A stretch of 64,000 nucleotides of DNA from Colwellia sp. (GCA_013215295.1 JABSOZ010000003.1:62001-126000), one strand, 5' to 3'. Positions 9,434-22,828 are shown, numbered from the stretch's first letter. Notes: generated by a model from the letters alone, not told the origin. Made by a program: numbers and translations.

Positions 9434-10255
9434 CTATGCAGCTACGTTAGTGCTTTCGAATATTTTATCTGCAGAAGCTGCAACAAAACCTGAATAAAGA
9501 TTTCCACAATCTAGCGGGTAACGTTTCGCAAATTCATAAAAACAACTTGGAATTTCAGCTTCACCATCTGAAAATTTAACTGTCGCTTTATCAGCCATTG
9601 TTGATGATTGCTCAAGTTTAACAAGAGCATCACCTTTCACTTCACCGCCAGTTGTGTTTAATGGAAAACCACCAGCTTTAACTGCAGCGTTAACGGCATC
9701 TATACAGTTATAATTATCTAAATGGTTGATGCTGACGGTAAAGTGGTTTGCACGATATCCCCATGCAGCAACCCAAGCCGCATACTCACTTTCAGCTAAC
9801 AATGTTTGGTAGTCTTCTTTGCTTACTTGCCAATGTGTTCCTGAATACAAGAAACTTTGATCCGCAATTGCTGATTCATCTATAGCATCAACGATGGTTT
9901 TGATGATGGTTTGAACTGCAACTGAGAATTCTGCAACACGTAACTCACTAATAAATACTTTTGGTAATGTGGTGTCGCTATGCTCAAAATGTTTTGCATT
10001 TAATTTTTTGCTCGAAAAATCATAATCACCCGAATGTTTATAACCAAGATTGATTAGGTGTGCAGCTAATTTGTCTAAATTAACTTTAGCGCTATCAAAT
10101 GTTCTGTAAGCCACATGATCGTTGATTAAATCTTTACCAGAGCTTAGTAGTTGATGGATTTTGTGCGCTGAAGGGGTAACTTCAATATAATTTTTCCAGA
10201 TGTTTGAAAACAAGTCGGTAACTTGTTGGTGCTGGTTCGAGATAATATCAGTCAT
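9434..10255 (-). CDS. DUF1338 protein, 2-oxoadipate dioxygenase/decarboxylase-like
   Basis: A 273-residue VOC-fold protein of the DUF1338 family. The characterised member HglS converts 2-oxoadipate to D-2-hydroxyglutarate with Fe2+ and O2 in lysine breakdown. The likely metal and substrate residues are present: His and Arg in NDHVAYRTF (about 46-54), His in ANHFTVSIN and Glu in CFYEFAKRY. It is shorter than HglS but typical of the gammaproteobacterial form. It lies downstream of astD, but a strong terminator at 10392-10417 separates them, so it may have its own promoter. Its use of 2-oxoadipate is inferred from the family only. Confidence 0.82.
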   Translation of the reverse strand: MTDIISNQHQQVTDLFSNIWKNYIEVTPSAHKIHQLLSSGKDLINDHVAYRTFDSAKVNLDKLAAHLINLGYKHSGDYDFSSKKLNAKHFEHSDTTLPKVFISELRVAEFSVAVQTIIKTIVDAIDESAIADQSFLYSGTHWQVSKEDYQTLLAESEYAAWVAAWGYRANHFTVSINHLDNYNCIDAVNAAVKAGGFPLNTTGGEVKGDALVKLEQSSTMADKATVKFSDGEAEIPSCFYEFAKRYPLDCGNLYSGFVAASADKIFESTNVAA

Positions 10256-10391
10256 GTAAATATCCTAAGTATGTTTAAATTAGTGACTAAAGAATAGTTA
10301 AAGAAAGACGTTCATTGACAAAAGATTGTTTTGAATGTGTGTAACTGCTAACTATTCAGAATGAATCGTTAGATTTGATCTATATTTTTAA

Positions 10392-10417
10392 AAAAGCTGG
10401 GACGAAGCCCAGCTTTT
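10392..10417 (-). terminator. terminator of the ast operon
   Basis: AAAAGCTGGG (10392-10401) pairs perfectly with CCCAGCTTTT (10408-10417) around a 6-nt loop. Read on the minus strand the stem ends in a T-run just after astD. It could also act on the plus strand. Confidence 0.88.
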
Positions 10418-10455
10418 ATTATTGGGTTATTAGTATGCATTACTATAAAACAAGC

Positions 10456-11973
<1,518 letters not shown>

Positions 11974-12050
11974 TTACATGATGAACTTGTTTTTACTTTA
12001 GTATTATCGGCTAAACGAGATATGAAAACATCTCAGGCGATTAACTTAAC

Positions 12051-13067
12051 TTAATTTTGTACGAGTCGTACAAAATCACCTTCTTCAATTTGCAGTGCTT
12101 CAGCTACATCGGCAGAGATCACGACTTGTTCTGCTGTAGCTCTTACTGATACTGGCGCTTGAACTGCTCTAAAACCAGTTATTTTAGTGTTACAGATAAT
12201 AAAGTTTTCGTTGGAGTCTATATCACCAATGATCACTTGATACCTTTCACTATTACGTACCGTTTTCACGGCAGCGGTTTGTGCTTCTACTGTTGGTCCG
12301 CCATCGAAAATATCAACGTAGCCACGACGAGCAAAACCTTCGGCTTCTAATAAACGAAGTGCGGGTAATGTTTTCGGATGTACTTCATTGATGACTTTCT
12401 GTGCATCTTTACTTAATAAGCTCACATAAATAGGATGCTTTGGCATTAATTCAGCGATAAATACTTTTTTACCAATACCGGTTAAGTAATCAGCTGTTGG
12501 AAAATCCATTGAGAAAAAATGTTCTTCTAACCAATTCCAAAAAGGTGAACGTCCTTCTTCATCAGAAATGCCACGCATTTCAGCGATAACAGTTTCTGCA
12601 AAGCGTTCTTGATGCTCAGCCATGAATAAAAAGCGACAACGAGACAAGAAGCGTCCATTTTTATTTTTACGATGACTTTCACCTAAGAACAAAGTACAGA
12701 TTTCTGATGTACCCGTGTAGTCGTTACACAGTGATAATGTTTCTACGGTATTATAAATGCCTAACTCACGAGAGTTATGAACAACCTTACCTAAATGATA
12801 ATGGTAAAATGCATCTTCTAAACCAACAGCGGCTTCAATGCCACTTGTTCCAACAACGCTTCCCGTGTCTGTATCTTCCATCACAAACAAATAGCCTTCA
12901 CTACCTGGTGATGAGACGTCTTTATTAAAAGACTCTTCAGAATGAGCGATACGTTGCTTTAATAAACCTTCATTGACCGGCAGTGATGTAAAACCGTGTC
13001 CTGATTCTATCGCAATACGATGTAAAGAGTCGTAATCGCTTGCTTGAATAGGGCGTATAATAATCAT
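12051..13067 (-). CDS. astA: arginine N-succinyltransferase
   Basis: A 338-residue cytoplasmic enzyme catalysing the first AST step: succinyl-CoA plus L-arginine gives N2-succinylarginine. Family hallmarks are the start MIIIRPIQASDYDSL, the GNAT-like core around TLFLGESHRKNKNGRFLSRCRFLFMAEH, and the C-terminal DIFDGGPTVEAQ. Length is as in E. coli AstA. It is flanked by astC (105 bp upstream, with a 13-bp inverted repeat between) and astD. astB and astE are not in the window, so the pathway genes are split in this genome. Confidence 0.95.
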   Translation of the reverse strand: MIIIRPIQASDYDSLHRIAIESGHGFTSLPVNEGLLKQRIAHSEESFNKDVSSPGSEGYLFVMEDTDTGSVVGTSGIEAAVGLEDAFYHYHLGKVVHNSRELGIYNTVETLSLCNDYTGTSEICTLFLGESHRKNKNGRFLSRCRFLFMAEHQERFAETVIAEMRGISDEEGRSPFWNWLEEHFFSMDFPTADYLTGIGKKVFIAELMPKHPIYVSLLSKDAQKVINEVHPKTLPALRLLEAEGFARRGYVDIFDGGPTVEAQTAAVKTVRNSERYQVIIGDIDSNENFIICNTKITGFRAVQAPVSVRATAEQVVISADVAEALQIEEGDFVRLVQN

Positions 13068-13096
13068 AGAAAAATCTCAGCTTTTACAAAGAAAAT

Positions 13097-13134
13097 GAAA
13101 TTGTAGTTATCTTTTGAATATTAACTACAATTTC
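13097..13134. repeat. intercistronic inverted repeat, astC-astA
   Basis: A perfect 13-bp inverted repeat, GAAATTGTAGTTA (13097-13109) and TAACTACAATTTC (13122-13134), with a 12-nt loop. In the astC-astA message it would fold into a stem without a T-run. A role in partial termination or mRNA processing is inferred. Confidence 0.7.
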
Positions 13135-13172
13135 GATGGTGCAATTGTCTTATAAATTTACCTAAACAATTA

Positions 13173-14390
<1,218 letters not shown>

Positions 14391-14597
14391 TTACTCCTCA
14401 AGTTATTGGACACTGCTTTGCAGTGACTTTGGTATTATCACTAAAAAATTTAGTAAATAAAAACCTAATATTAGTGTAAATCTTAGCAGATAAATAAATA
14501 ATCTTGCCAAAAATTAGGCGATGAGTATGACATAAAGAAGTAGCTTTGTCTCGTTTGAAAAGACTGCAGCCCTTATAAAACAAAGGCTTGTCAGGTT

Positions 14598-14618
14598 TTA
14601 TTCAGTATAGATGAATAA
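14598..14618. promoter_or_regulatory. candidate ArgR-type operator upstream of astC
   Basis: TTATTCA and TGAATAA form a perfect 7-bp inverted repeat around 7 nt, about 210 bp upstream of astC. In tandem ARG boxes 3 bp apart the inner half-sites ATTCA and TGAAT are also separated by 7 nt, so this could be the junction of two boxes. The outer half-sites match poorly. The rest of 14388-14730 is AT-rich with no credible gene. Confidence 0.35.
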
Positions 14619-14730
14619 CTATATTAAGTGTATTTGAAGAGTTTATTGACGGGATTGCTCGTTAGCTAGCTTACTAAGTGCTTTATTAGTGGTTGATCAA
14701 CTTTTAATAAATAATCAAAATTATTTTCAA

Positions 14731-15876
14731 TTATTTAAAATTCAGTTTTATGTGATCAATGTCACTTTTCCTTAATATACTGATTTCTTGTGATGTAATA
14801 CCCACAGCCGTTAACAAAAGCTTTGCTTCGTCGGTGCTGATCAAGTCATCTTTAGCTAAACTTCTGTAGGCAACATAAGCTTTTGCTTTAGCGACAATTT
14901 GAGCTAACGGACACATTTTTTCTAACGTTTCTGTATACGCAAGATCAAATATGGTCTCAGTGATACGTAATCGATCTAAACGCATTAATTCCACTAATTC
15001 TGCTGATACTTTACTGCTGCGCGTTACTATTTGTTCAAGTAATAAATCAGGGGAAGCGTCAAAGCTAACTAAAGTGTCATGAAGTTTTTTATCTTTATTC
15101 TCATAAGCTTCTTTTAGTTCAGCTGTGTGTAATTCACTGTAAGTTATTAAAAAACAACGCGTCACAGCAATCAAGCCTAAATTGCTAAACATACCCGCAG
15201 CAAAAGCTGAAAACTCATCCATACCTGCTTTTTTGGCTAATACCGATGAAGACATACCAATAGCCAAACTGTCATTCCAAAGCTTTCTTTTCATTAAAAC
15301 ATAAGGTGCTGTGTTATTTGGCAACCAATGTTTAAGCATAAAGGTTGGCATCACTAACTTTAAATTGTCTAAGCCTATGTAACTTAAGGCTAAACTTGCG
15401 TCAGTGACTTGTATGTCAGCACGCTTACGATATTGTGGTTTATTGACTAAATTTATAAGTTCATCAGCTAACCAAGGTAGTGATTTTACTAAAGGAATTA
15501 TACGGTTAATTGAAGCCGCGCGAACTGACAGTATTTCCATAATAGCCGGTGCAGCATCTTCAATTCTTAATGTACTCGTATAGAGGTTTTCTTTGTTATC
15601 AAACTTTTTATTTACTTCAACAGTGACATGCGCAAAGAACTTAGACATAACTTGGTCGGTAAAAAAACTTTCTCCATGCGCTTTAATGATTTTATTTTTT
15701 TTGGATTCTTCTTCAACAGCAAGTAACTCTCTGCGTCGATTAGCTTGTTCACTGTTTTGGTGAGAAGCGACAGACACTTTGCCACTTTGCTGATCAGCAA
15801 ATTCTTTACTGATCACTAAGCTCATCGCTCTTCTGTATATTGGCGCGACTATGTCGTTGTTTTCAAATATCTGCAT
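14731..15876 (-). CDS. HDOD domain protein
   Basis: A 381-residue soluble protein whose central and C-terminal part (about 105-320) matches the HDOD output domain. Segments such as AAPAIMEILSVRAASINRIIPLVKSL and WNDSLAIGMSSSVLAKKAG carry the helical pattern, without the HD dyad of true phosphohydrolases. The first about 90 residues are charged and lysine-rich. HDOD proteins are regulatory adaptors in stress and c-di-GMP networks; a specific role cannot be assigned. It is transcribed apart from astC (343 bp) and pabA. Confidence 0.8.
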   Translation of the reverse strand: MQIFENNDIVAPIYRRAMSLVISKEFADQQSGKVSVASHQNSEQANRRRELLAVEEESKKNKIIKAHGESFFTDQVMSKFFAHVTVEVNKKFDNKENLYTSTLRIEDAAPAIMEILSVRAASINRIIPLVKSLPWLADELINLVNKPQYRKRADIQVTDASLALSYIGLDNLKLVMPTFMLKHWLPNNTAPYVLMKRKLWNDSLAIGMSSSVLAKKAGMDEFSAFAAGMFSNLGLIAVTRCFLITYSELHTAELKEAYENKDKKLHDTLVSFDASPDLLLEQIVTRSSKVSAELVELMRLDRLRITETIFDLAYTETLEKMCPLAQIVAKAKAYVAYRSLAKDDLISTDEAKLLLTAVGITSQEISILRKSDIDHIKLNFK

Positions 15877-15994
15877 GAGCTAAAGTAATGTATTCCAAAA
15901 ATGTTGAAGTTAATGTTGTCTATCGGCGATATTCTCGAAAGTATGAGTGATAACGGATGAGATTACTCGCCTTATTTTTTAATTATTAATTATT

Positions 15995-16579
15995 TTACTT
16001 ATAGTGATTTAGGAAGTTCTGCAATAACATCATCCCTTGCTCAGTTAAAATGGATTCAGGATGAAATTGTACGCTAGCAATCGATAAAGTTTTGTGTGCT
16101 AATGCCATTATCTCATTGTTACCACCATTTTCATCTGTACTCCAAGCCGTAACTTCTAGACAGTCAGGTAATGTGTCTTTATTTACGATTAAAGAGTGAT
16201 AACGAGTCACAGTTAATGGATTGTTTAACTGGTGGAACAATCCATTTTTGACATGCTTTATTTTGCTCGTTTTTCCGTGCATAACTTTACGTGCTTTTTC
16301 AATGGTTGCACCGTAATGTTGGGCAATACATTGATGGCCTAGACAAACACCTAAAATGGGGACTCTTCCTGCAAAGTGATTCACGATTTCTAATGACAAG
16401 CCGGCTTCGTCTGGTGTACATGGTCCTGGAGAAATAACAATATACTGAGGTGATAGTGCGTTTATTTCAGTTAATGTTATTTGATCGTTACGCGCGACCA
16501 CGACTTCTTGACCTAGTGCTTGGAAATAATGCACTAAATTAAAAGTAAAAGAGTCGTAATTATCGAGCATTAATAACAA
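15995..16579 (-). CDS. pabA: aminodeoxychorismate synthase glutaminase subunit
   Basis: A 194-residue class-I glutamine amidotransferase. The nucleophile Cys is in [14 protein letters not shown], and the His and Glu of the triad are in [10 protein letters not shown]. It supplies ammonia to PabB for p-aminobenzoate (folate). The start [19 protein letters not shown] is typical. The TTG at 16579 has AAGG seven bases upstream; the ATG at 16570 is the alternative. No trp genes are nearby, and location next to astC/argD matches pabA, but a dual PabA/TrpG role is possible. Confidence 0.9.
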   Translation of the reverse strand: MLLMLDNYDSFTFNLVHYFQALGQEVVVARNDQITLTEINALSPQYIVISPGPCTPDEAGLSLEIVNHFAGRVPILGVCLGHQCIAQHYGATIEKARKVMHGKTSKIKHVKNGLFHQLNNPLTVTRYHSLIVNKDTLPDCLEVTAWSTDENGGNNEIMALAHKTLSIASVQFHPESILTEQGMMLLQNFLNHYK

Positions 16580-16970
16580 AATAGTACCTTGAATAGGGCA
16601 GTCTTAAACGCGGCTATTCTAATCGTTGATATAGGACAATACACGGTTTATTTTTATTTTAATATTCGAAGCGAATCCACATGCCAAGTTGATTGATTAT
16701 TAACTCATTTTCAATGGCTCAAATGAAAAAATCTGCATAAATAAATTGATAAGCAGAAGAACTACTTACAAATCTAATGCGCTGACTGAATGGATGTAAG
16801 TGCTTAGGCTTAGTCTGAAACAATATTCCTATATATTATTTCACTTTTTTCATTATAAAGTAAAAAAGTCAAAAACTTTATGAATGAATTTTCCATGCTT
16901 CGATGACTTTGTGAGTGAGACAAAGATGAAATTAAGCTGATAACACTGGCCAATTAAGTAAGGTTACTTG
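16580..16970. other. intergenic region
   Basis: About 390 bp between pabA and the MOSC gene, both minus. AT-rich; a pabA promoter should lie at its left end. I see no gene, repeat or strong hairpin. Confidence 0.4.
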
Positions 16971-18149
16971 TTATCTTTTCGCTAAAACTAAATCAGATTG
17001 CGGTACAGAACTGCAGGCTAATACAAAGCCTTGTTTTTTTTCTGCATCGCTTAAACCGTCAGTGGCTAGTTGTCTTACATCACCGCTTTTCAACTTTATT
17101 TTACAACGACCACACATGCCACCTCTACAGGAATAAGGCAGTAATATACCGGCAGCTTCACCTTGCTCTAAAATAGTGTCTTTAGTGTTGCCGGTGAATT
17201 TTTTCTTCCATGAATCAAAGTCTAAATTCACTTTTTTTACAGGCATGTTATTCATTTCCTTATTCGAGGTTAGGTTATGCACGGTTTGTGCTTCGTTTTC
17301 TTTCGTTGAAGGTTTGGTGATAAAGGTTGGAGAAGATTGTTTCTTTAAAATAACTATTTCGTCACCTTGCTTAATGCTTCCTTGATTAAGGGCAATTAAA
17401 TTTTGTCCAAACATTACATCACCACTGGCAACTTGTCGGTAATTTTTTAATGTTTTAAGCGGTTCCTGTTGTTGATTTATTTCTGCATTAATCGGGTTAA
17501 TTGTCGTAAATATACAACGCGAACAGGGCTTAGCTACTTCAAATTCAACGTCGCCAATACGAATGTGAAGCCAAGTGTCTTCGGCAAAAGCATTGCAATC
17601 ATCAACCACAATATTAGGGCGAAACTGTGACATGCTAATTTTTTTATGGCCTGGCAATGACATTTTACTATTCAAATCGTCAAGGGATGCTTGTGAAATC
17701 AGTAATAATGGGTAGCCGTCAGCAAAAGCAACTTGCTTGTGACTATTATTGACTAGACGCTGCGAGCGCTCACCAAAATAAAGTAACTGGCAAGGTTTAT
17801 GTAAATATTGGCTAAACCATAAATCGTAATCTTCATGACCATATTGTGCCTGTATGTTGTCTGCCCATACGGTAACGGTTTTATATGTTGGCGATAGTTT
17901 TTGATAACTAATGTGTAACGTCGGCATATCTGGTGCTGTTAATGCCAAACCATGTTCAGACAAGTTTACGTTTATAAGACAAAGAATTGGCTCAGTGCGA
18001 GCGGTTATAAACTGTCCGTTTGCATCTGCTATGACAAAGCGTCGGTCAAAGCTTAAACCCAAATCATCAACCCAACTTTTTGACAAAGCGATGCCTGCGG
18101 CTGATTTTATCGGGTAAATATGAAGTGAATGTAAAGAAGGAGGTCCCAC
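16971..18149 (-). CDS. MOSC and 2Fe-2S ferredoxin fusion, YcbX-like
   Basis: A 392-residue cytoplasmic protein with an N-terminal MOSC beta-barrel (SLHSLHIYPIKSAAGI), a MOSC domain (about 120-270, molybdenum-cofactor Cys in KPCSRCIFTTINP) and a C-terminal ferredoxin domain with CRGGMCGRCKIKL and a fourth Cys in VLACSSVP. E. coli YcbX has this layout and reduces N-hydroxylated compounds such as 6-hydroxylaminopurine. The linker at about 270-305 is long and polar. GTG start at 18149 with AAGGA seven bases upstream. Confidence 0.87.
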   Translation of the reverse strand: MGPPSLHSLHIYPIKSAAGIALSKSWVDDLGLSFDRRFVIADANGQFITARTEPILCLINVNLSEHGLALTAPDMPTLHISYQKLSPTYKTVTVWADNIQAQYGHEDYDLWFSQYLHKPCQLLYFGERSQRLVNNSHKQVAFADGYPLLLISQASLDDLNSKMSLPGHKKISMSQFRPNIVVDDCNAFAEDTWLHIRIGDVEFEVAKPCSRCIFTTINPINAEINQQQEPLKTLKNYRQVASGDVMFGQNLIALNQGSIKQGDEIVILKKQSSPTFITKPSTKENEAQTVHNLTSNKEMNNMPVKKVNLDFDSWKKKFTGNTKDTILEQGEAAGILLPYSCRGGMCGRCKIKLKSGDVRQLATDGLSDAEKKQGFVLACSSVPQSDLVLAKR

Positions 18150-18316
18150 TGCTGTGTCCTTATTTTATTGTGTGTATGCATACTTACTAAATTAACAAAG
18201 CATTGCAATGCCTTTTTTCTTTATGATCAGGTATATTATCAGCCAATATTTTGATCTTATTTATTTTATTGGTTGCCATAGAATAACAAGGGCACCAGAG
18301 CTTTAACGGACATTAC

Positions 18317-19714
18317 ATGCATATTCATATTTTAGGTATTTGTGGCACATTTATGGGCGGGCTCGCAGCCATTGCCAAACAGCTTGGCCATCGTGTTTCA
18401 GGTTGCGATGCCAATGTTTACCCGCCAATGAGCACGCAACTAGAACAATTAGGTATTGAATTAAAACAAGGTTACCTAACTGAGCATTTAAAAGATGAAC
18501 CAGATTTAGTCATTGTTGGCAATGCTATGTCTCGTGGCAATGTGATGGTGGAGTATGTACTCGATCGAAATATTGCCTACACTTCTGGCCCACAATGGTT
18601 ATTAGATAATGTCTTAAAAGACCGCTGGGTGCTTGCTATTTCAGGTACACATGGCAAAACCACTACCAGTTCTATGGTTGCGTGGATTTTAGAATATGCA
18701 TATATGAAACCTGGCTTTTTAATTGGTGGTGTTCCCCAGAACTTTGATTGCTCGGCTCGTTTAGGTGATGCGCCCTTTTTTGTTATTGAAGCTGATGAGT
18801 ATGACACCGCTTTTTTTGATAAACGTTCTAAATTTGTTCATTACCGACCGCGCACATTAGTGATTAACAACATGGAATTTGATCACGCCGATATTTTTAA
18901 CGATTTGTCTGATATTCAGCGACAGTTTCATCATTTGATCCGTATGGTGCCCAGCAACGGATTAGTGTTGTCACCAAAAAATGAATCCGCTATTACCGAA
19001 ACCCTAGCGCAAGGTTGTTGGACACCCACAGAATTTAGCGTTGAAGATGAATCAAGTAATGAAGGTTGGCATGCCGAAAAAGTTATTGCTGATGGTAGTG
19101 AATTTATCGTACGTTTTAAAGGTGAGATTCAAGGTACGGTTAAGTGGAATTTAATTGGCGATTTTAATATTGATAACGGATTAATGGCCATCGCGGCGTC
19201 TCGACATGCCGGCGTTCCTAGTCATGTTGCTATTGATGCGCTGGCGGAATTTATCAATACCAAACGACGCTTAGAGCTTCGCGGTGAAGTTAACCAAGTT
19301 CGCGTCTTTGATGACTTTGCCCACCACCCAACAGCTATTGCTAAAACATTGGCTGGCGTTAAAGCCAATGTAAACACTCTTATTGGAGATGGCAAGTCTC
19401 GTCGCGTTATCGCTGTATTGGAACCCAGATCGAATACAATGAAATCAGGCATCCATAAAGACACACTTCCTGTGTCGTTATCACAAGCTGATATTGTATA
19501 TTTGTATCAAGGTGAGCAAGTGAAATGGTCGGTTGATGCACTTATTCAAGACTGTAAACAACCGTGTTTTGTTGAGACGAATATTGAAACTTTAGTGAGC
19601 CATATTGTGGAAAACTCTCAGGTTGGCGATACCATCGTTGTGATGAGTAATGGTGGTTTTGGTGATATTCACAATAAATTATTAATAGCATTAGAAAACA
19701 AGGCGTCAATATGA
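18317..19714 (+). CDS. mpl: UDP-MurNAc:L-Ala-gamma-D-Glu-meso-DAP ligase
   Basis: A 465-residue Mur-ligase family enzyme that rejoins the recycled tripeptide to UDP-MurNAc in peptidoglycan recycling. It starts [17 protein letters not shown] as Mpl does. The ATP loop is [12 protein letters not shown] and the C-terminal domain has [12 protein letters not shown]. Length matches E. coli Mpl. It overlaps ubiX by 4 bp (ATGA), so the two are translationally coupled, an arrangement common in Alteromonadales. A 12-bp palindrome (GCATTGCAATGC, 18200-18211) lies in the divergent promoter region. Confidence 0.95.
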   Translation: MHIHILGICGTFMGGLAAIAKQLGHRVSGCDANVYPPMSTQLEQLGIELKQGYLTEHLKDEPDLVIVGNAMSRGNVMVEYVLDRNIAYTSGPQWLLDNVLKDRWVLAISGTHGKTTTSSMVAWILEYAYMKPGFLIGGVPQNFDCSARLGDAPFFVIEADEYDTAFFDKRSKFVHYRPRTLVINNMEFDHADIFNDLSDIQRQFHHLIRMVPSNGLVLSPKNESAITETLAQGCWTPTEFSVEDESSNEGWHAEKVIADGSEFIVRFKGEIQGTVKWNLIGDFNIDNGLMAIAASRHAGVPSHVAIDALAEFINTKRRLELRGEVNQVRVFDDFAHHPTAIAKTLAGVKANVNTLIGDGKSRRVIAVLEPRSNTMKSGIHKDTLPVSLSQADIVYLYQGEQVKWSVDALIQDCKQPCFVETNIETLVSHIVENSQVGDTIVVMSNGGFGDIHNKLLIALENKASI

Positions 19715-20328
19715 GTGAATTCAAAGAAAAAATTACAATCGCAATAACCGGCGCATCAGGCTCTGCTTACGCATTGCGTTTAATTGAATGTTTAGTGGCG
19801 GCTAACGTTCAAATTTATGTTTTATGTTCAAGTGCAGCCCGGGTTGTTTTTGATACTGAAGTTGATTTGAAATTACCTGCATCACCTGATGCAGCGACTC
19901 AGTTTTTAAGTGAAAAATTTAAAGCGAAAGCTTCACAAATTACCGTGTTTGGAAAAGAACAATGGTTTTCACCCGTTGCTTCAGGCTCTGCAGCACCAAA
20001 GAAAATGATTGTTTGTCCTTGCTCTACTGGAACATTAGCCGCGATTAGCCAAGGTATGAGTGACAATCTAATTGAACGTGCTGCTGATGTGGTTATTAAA
20101 GAAAGAGGGCAGTTAATATTAGTTGTGCGTGAAACGCCATTTTCTACAATACATTTGCAAAACATGCTGACGCTTTCACAAATGGGCGTTACCGTGATGC
20201 CTGCAGCACCTGGTTTTTATCATAATCCTAAATCAATTAATGACTTAATCGATTTTATGGTGGGACGAATGTTAGACCACTTAAACATTGATCAATCCAT
20301 CATGCCACGTTGGGGTTATCAGATTTAA
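19711..20328 (+). CDS. ubiX: flavin prenyltransferase
   Basis: A 205-residue enzyme that prenylates FMN to make the cofactor used by the UbiD decarboxylase in ubiquinone synthesis. Motifs seen are the Rossmann-like [36 protein letters not shown], and [16 protein letters not shown]. Length is normal. Its start codon overlaps the mpl stop (ATGA). Its stop codon also overlaps the stop of the converging small lipoprotein gene. Confidence 0.94.
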   Translation: MSEFKEKITIAITGASGSAYALRLIECLVAANVQIYVLCSSAARVVFDTEVDLKLPASPDAATQFLSEKFKAKASQITVFGKEQWFSPVASGSAAPKKMIVCPCSTGTLAAISQGMSDNLIERAADVVIKERGQLILVVRETPFSTIHLQNMLTLSQMGVTVMPAAPGFYHNPKSINDLIDFMVGRMLDHLNIDQSIMPRWGYQI

Positions 20329-20510
20329 TGCGTTTCTTTCGGTAATACGCTTTTACTTTCAATCTTACAATTCGGATCTATCTTCTTGCGATGAATGTCG
20401 CAAAGAGGTTGTTGAGGATTGATTATCACTTTTTGCCGTCCATGACTCATCGTAAAAGAACCACAAGAAAATAAAGATAATATGAGGAAAAAAGACAATA
20501 ATTTTTGCAT
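20325..20510 (-). CDS. small putative lipoprotein
   Basis: A 61-residue protein with a lipoprotein signal ([19 protein letters not shown], lipobox Cys at residue 16). The mature part has two further cysteines ([15 protein letters not shown]). It converges on ubiX, the two stop codons overlapping by 4 bp. The ribosome site is weak. Unknown function; probably real because of the well-formed signal. Confidence 0.6.
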   Translation of the reverse strand: MQKLLSFFLILSLFSCGSFTMSHGRQKVIINPQQPLCDIHRKKIDPNCKIESKSVLPKETH

Positions 20511-20552
20511 GTTCGTTGCTCTAAGCGCTATGAATAAAGTGAGTATGGCTGA

Positions 20553-20987
20553 TTAAAGTGGCTTAGAACAGTTTTCAGTGTTAGCGGCAATTAATTCAAC
20601 CGTTTTACCACTACGTACTTTTACACAGCTAATAGACTCAGGCAATTGTTGCTTTTGAACAACATCGAATGTGCCTAGAGTATCTGAATTCAAATGATAT
20701 TTATAAGCTTGGTTATCACCTTCAAAAATGGCTGTAAATAATCCAAAAACAAGTGCTCCAATAATACCACCGGCAATCATCTCTTCAGTGTTACCGTCAA
20801 TTTGGTCGAGTACACCAATTCCTGCACCCGTAACAATACCTGTATTTACTTCTGAAGATAACGTTACTGGGGTAACGGATTCAATAGAAGCATAAAATTC
20901 TTTCATTATCTGGTTTTCTTCATTTCTGTCAATTCCCTGACTTGCACATCCGGTTAACAATAAAGCGCTGAGTAATAATCTTTTCAT
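20553..20987 (-). CDS. lipoprotein with glycine-rich membrane segment
   Basis: A 144-residue protein starting MKRLLLSALLLTGCAS; lipobox LLTGC, Cys at residue 14. The ATG at 20987 is chosen because GGAAAG precedes it and it opens the signal directly, unlike an in-frame start 39 bp upstream. The middle has glycine-zipper-like stretches (GIVTGAGIGVLDQ, MIAGGIIGALVFGLFTAIF), as in SlyB/Rcs-type lipoproteins. The C-terminal part has two Cys (ISCVKV, NCSKPL). Outer-membrane location is inferred. Confidence 0.7.
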   Translation of the reverse strand: MKRLLLSALLLTGCASQGIDRNEENQIMKEFYASIESVTPVTLSSEVNTGIVTGAGIGVLDQIDGNTEEMIAGGIIGALVFGLFTAIFEGDNQAYKYHLNSDTLGTFDVVQKQQLPESISCVKVRSGKTVELIAANTENCSKPL

Positions 20988-21334
20988 TTTCTTTCCAATA
21001 GTTAATCGCTTTATATAAAAGCTCATATCAATGTAGTTTGTATGAAGATTTTATCGCTAGTCGCCGGTTAAAAGTATTTAAAAACTGTATGATATTTGTT
21101 TGTTGTGACTTACAGACTTTTACATTTTTAATAGACGACTTTACTCAGTAGGACGAACGTAAATTATTTTTTGATAGCAGAATTATGAGCATAATGCTTC
21201 TTGGACTTTAGGCGACTTTATACCGGGAAAGTCATTGGAACATTTTCAAAGACATTTCCCGAACATGTCTTTTAAAATGATTATCGGATAGAAATAGCGT
21301 CTAACAAATATTCGTTGTTCCTCCGTAAACTGCA

Positions 21335-22615
21335 CTATTTCATCTTTTGAAACTTAACGAATAGGGCTGTTGTTAATATCCCGACAATCGAAAAAACACT
21401 GAGAAATAGAAAGTAATTTTGAAAGCCAACTAATCCAACGTTAGCATCTAAAATGCGTCCTGATATTGACGCAAAGAAAATATCAGGTGTAAAACCTAAG
21501 ACTGAAATAACACCGACTGCCGTACCCGTAAACTTGTTTGATGTTTTAGATTCAGCAATAAGAGAAAAATAGACTCCTCTTATGGCAAATACCGCAAACA
21601 TTGAGATGATCAGATTAATGAAAATAATAAGGTAACCAACAGATGCCGAACTAAAGGCCGTTGTAGGATCAATAACGAACATGAGCCCATAACAAATAAA
21701 TGTGATCATAAAGCCAATAATAATAATGCGGCTAGGGATAAAGCGATCTGCCAAAAATCCTGCTGAAATTGCAGCGAAGGGGCGTATGTATGCAGCTAAA
21801 GAAGTGATTTGCGAAGCCTCTAGCTCGGTCATCTTCATTACCGTTACCGCGTATAAAGAATAGTTATCTATTCCTTTGTAGCCGCAATATGCACAAATAA
21901 TAATAAAGGCTTGGCACCAAGTCGTTTTTTGTTTAACAACGCTTAGAATACCTTTAAGTGATTGTGTCGATGAGGTTAGATGTCCGTCTTTGACTGATGG
22001 GATTAAATACCATGCCAGCAAGGAAATTATAAAAGTAACTGCTGTATAAAAATAGATAACGGATTGAACACCTGCCAACCGTTCGTTTGGTGTTATGTCT
22101 AACGAATTTACAGGTAATGAATAGCTAAAAATAATGACGGCAATTGTTGATGTAATTGCTGCAACTAAGCCTCGGCCTCCATCGAGTATACCGAATGCGC
22201 GTCCTTGGTTGTCCTGTCCACCCCATTCCCTCGTTGCTTTTATCATTGCAGCCCAAAACAATAATATGGTGGTAATCCCCCAATAGCCGAAGAGTAATCT
22301 CATACCAAGGTAACTTGGAATAGTTGCGTAATATATTCCGCCCAATCCGGTGGCAAACAGTGATAAGGACATGAGTTTTCTAGGTGATACACGGTCTGCT
22401 AATGCGCCACCCGGGAAATAGGCTAACATTGCCATCACGCCATAAATAGCGAATGTATCCCCTAATTGCGCGTTTGTTAAATTAAATACTTCTAAAAATG
22501 AGGCTCTAAAAAAACGTAAGGTATGAAAGGGTAAACCAAAAATTATTTCACCAGCGAGGATCAGGATAAGTATTATTTGCCATGACGCTATGGAAGTATT
22601 TTTATTCGATTTCAT
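21335..22615 (-). CDS. MFS transporter
   Basis: A 426-residue major facilitator with about 12 predicted membrane helices and the MFS motif A variant GGALADRVSPRK after helix 2. A second copy is visible after helix 8 (AGFLADRFIPSRI). The N-terminal WQIILILILAGEIIFGLPFHTLRFFRASFLEVF suggests a sugar or anion porter. No substrate-linked neighbour is present. It has its own promoter region of about 200 bp. Confidence 0.85.
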   Translation of the reverse strand: MKSNKNTSIASWQIILILILAGEIIFGLPFHTLRFFRASFLEVFNLTNAQLGDTFAIYGVMAMLAYFPGGALADRVSPRKLMSLSLFATGLGGIYYATIPSYLGMRLLFGYWGITTILLFWAAMIKATREWGGQDNQGRAFGILDGGRGLVAAITSTIAVIIFSYSLPVNSLDITPNERLAGVQSVIYFYTAVTFIISLLAWYLIPSVKDGHLTSSTQSLKGILSVVKQKTTWCQAFIIICAYCGYKGIDNYSLYAVTVMKMTELEASQITSLAAYIRPFAAISAGFLADRFIPSRIIIIGFMITFICYGLMFVIDPTTAFSSASVGYLIIFINLIISMFAVFAIRGVYFSLIAESKTSNKFTGTAVGVISVLGFTPDIFFASISGRILDANVGLVGFQNYFLFLSVFSIVGILTTALFVKFQKMK

Positions 22616-22828
22616 ATATTCTTCAATTAATTAAAGCGTAAGCGTTTAATAAAACATAAAAGCAAATGTTTTTGAAGGTTTATGTTTGTTAGGTGTCGAT
22701 TGATATTTTAACGGTGACTTTTAGCATGAACGATGAAAAAGAGGGGGCGATGAATTGGTTAAATGAGCGAAACTGAATAAACAGTCACTGGCTATTGTTG
22801 TCAGTTTCGCTTTAGCTACCAAGTCGAA

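Noticed and set aside
14398-14583. 61-codon minus-strand frame upstream of astC
   Set aside because: No ribosome site, and the product has no protein-like pattern; it lies in the promoter region.
18200-18211. 12-bp palindrome GCATTGCAATGC as a terminator
   Set aside because: It lies in a divergent promoter region, so no transcript needs to end there; too short to call an operator without a partner site.
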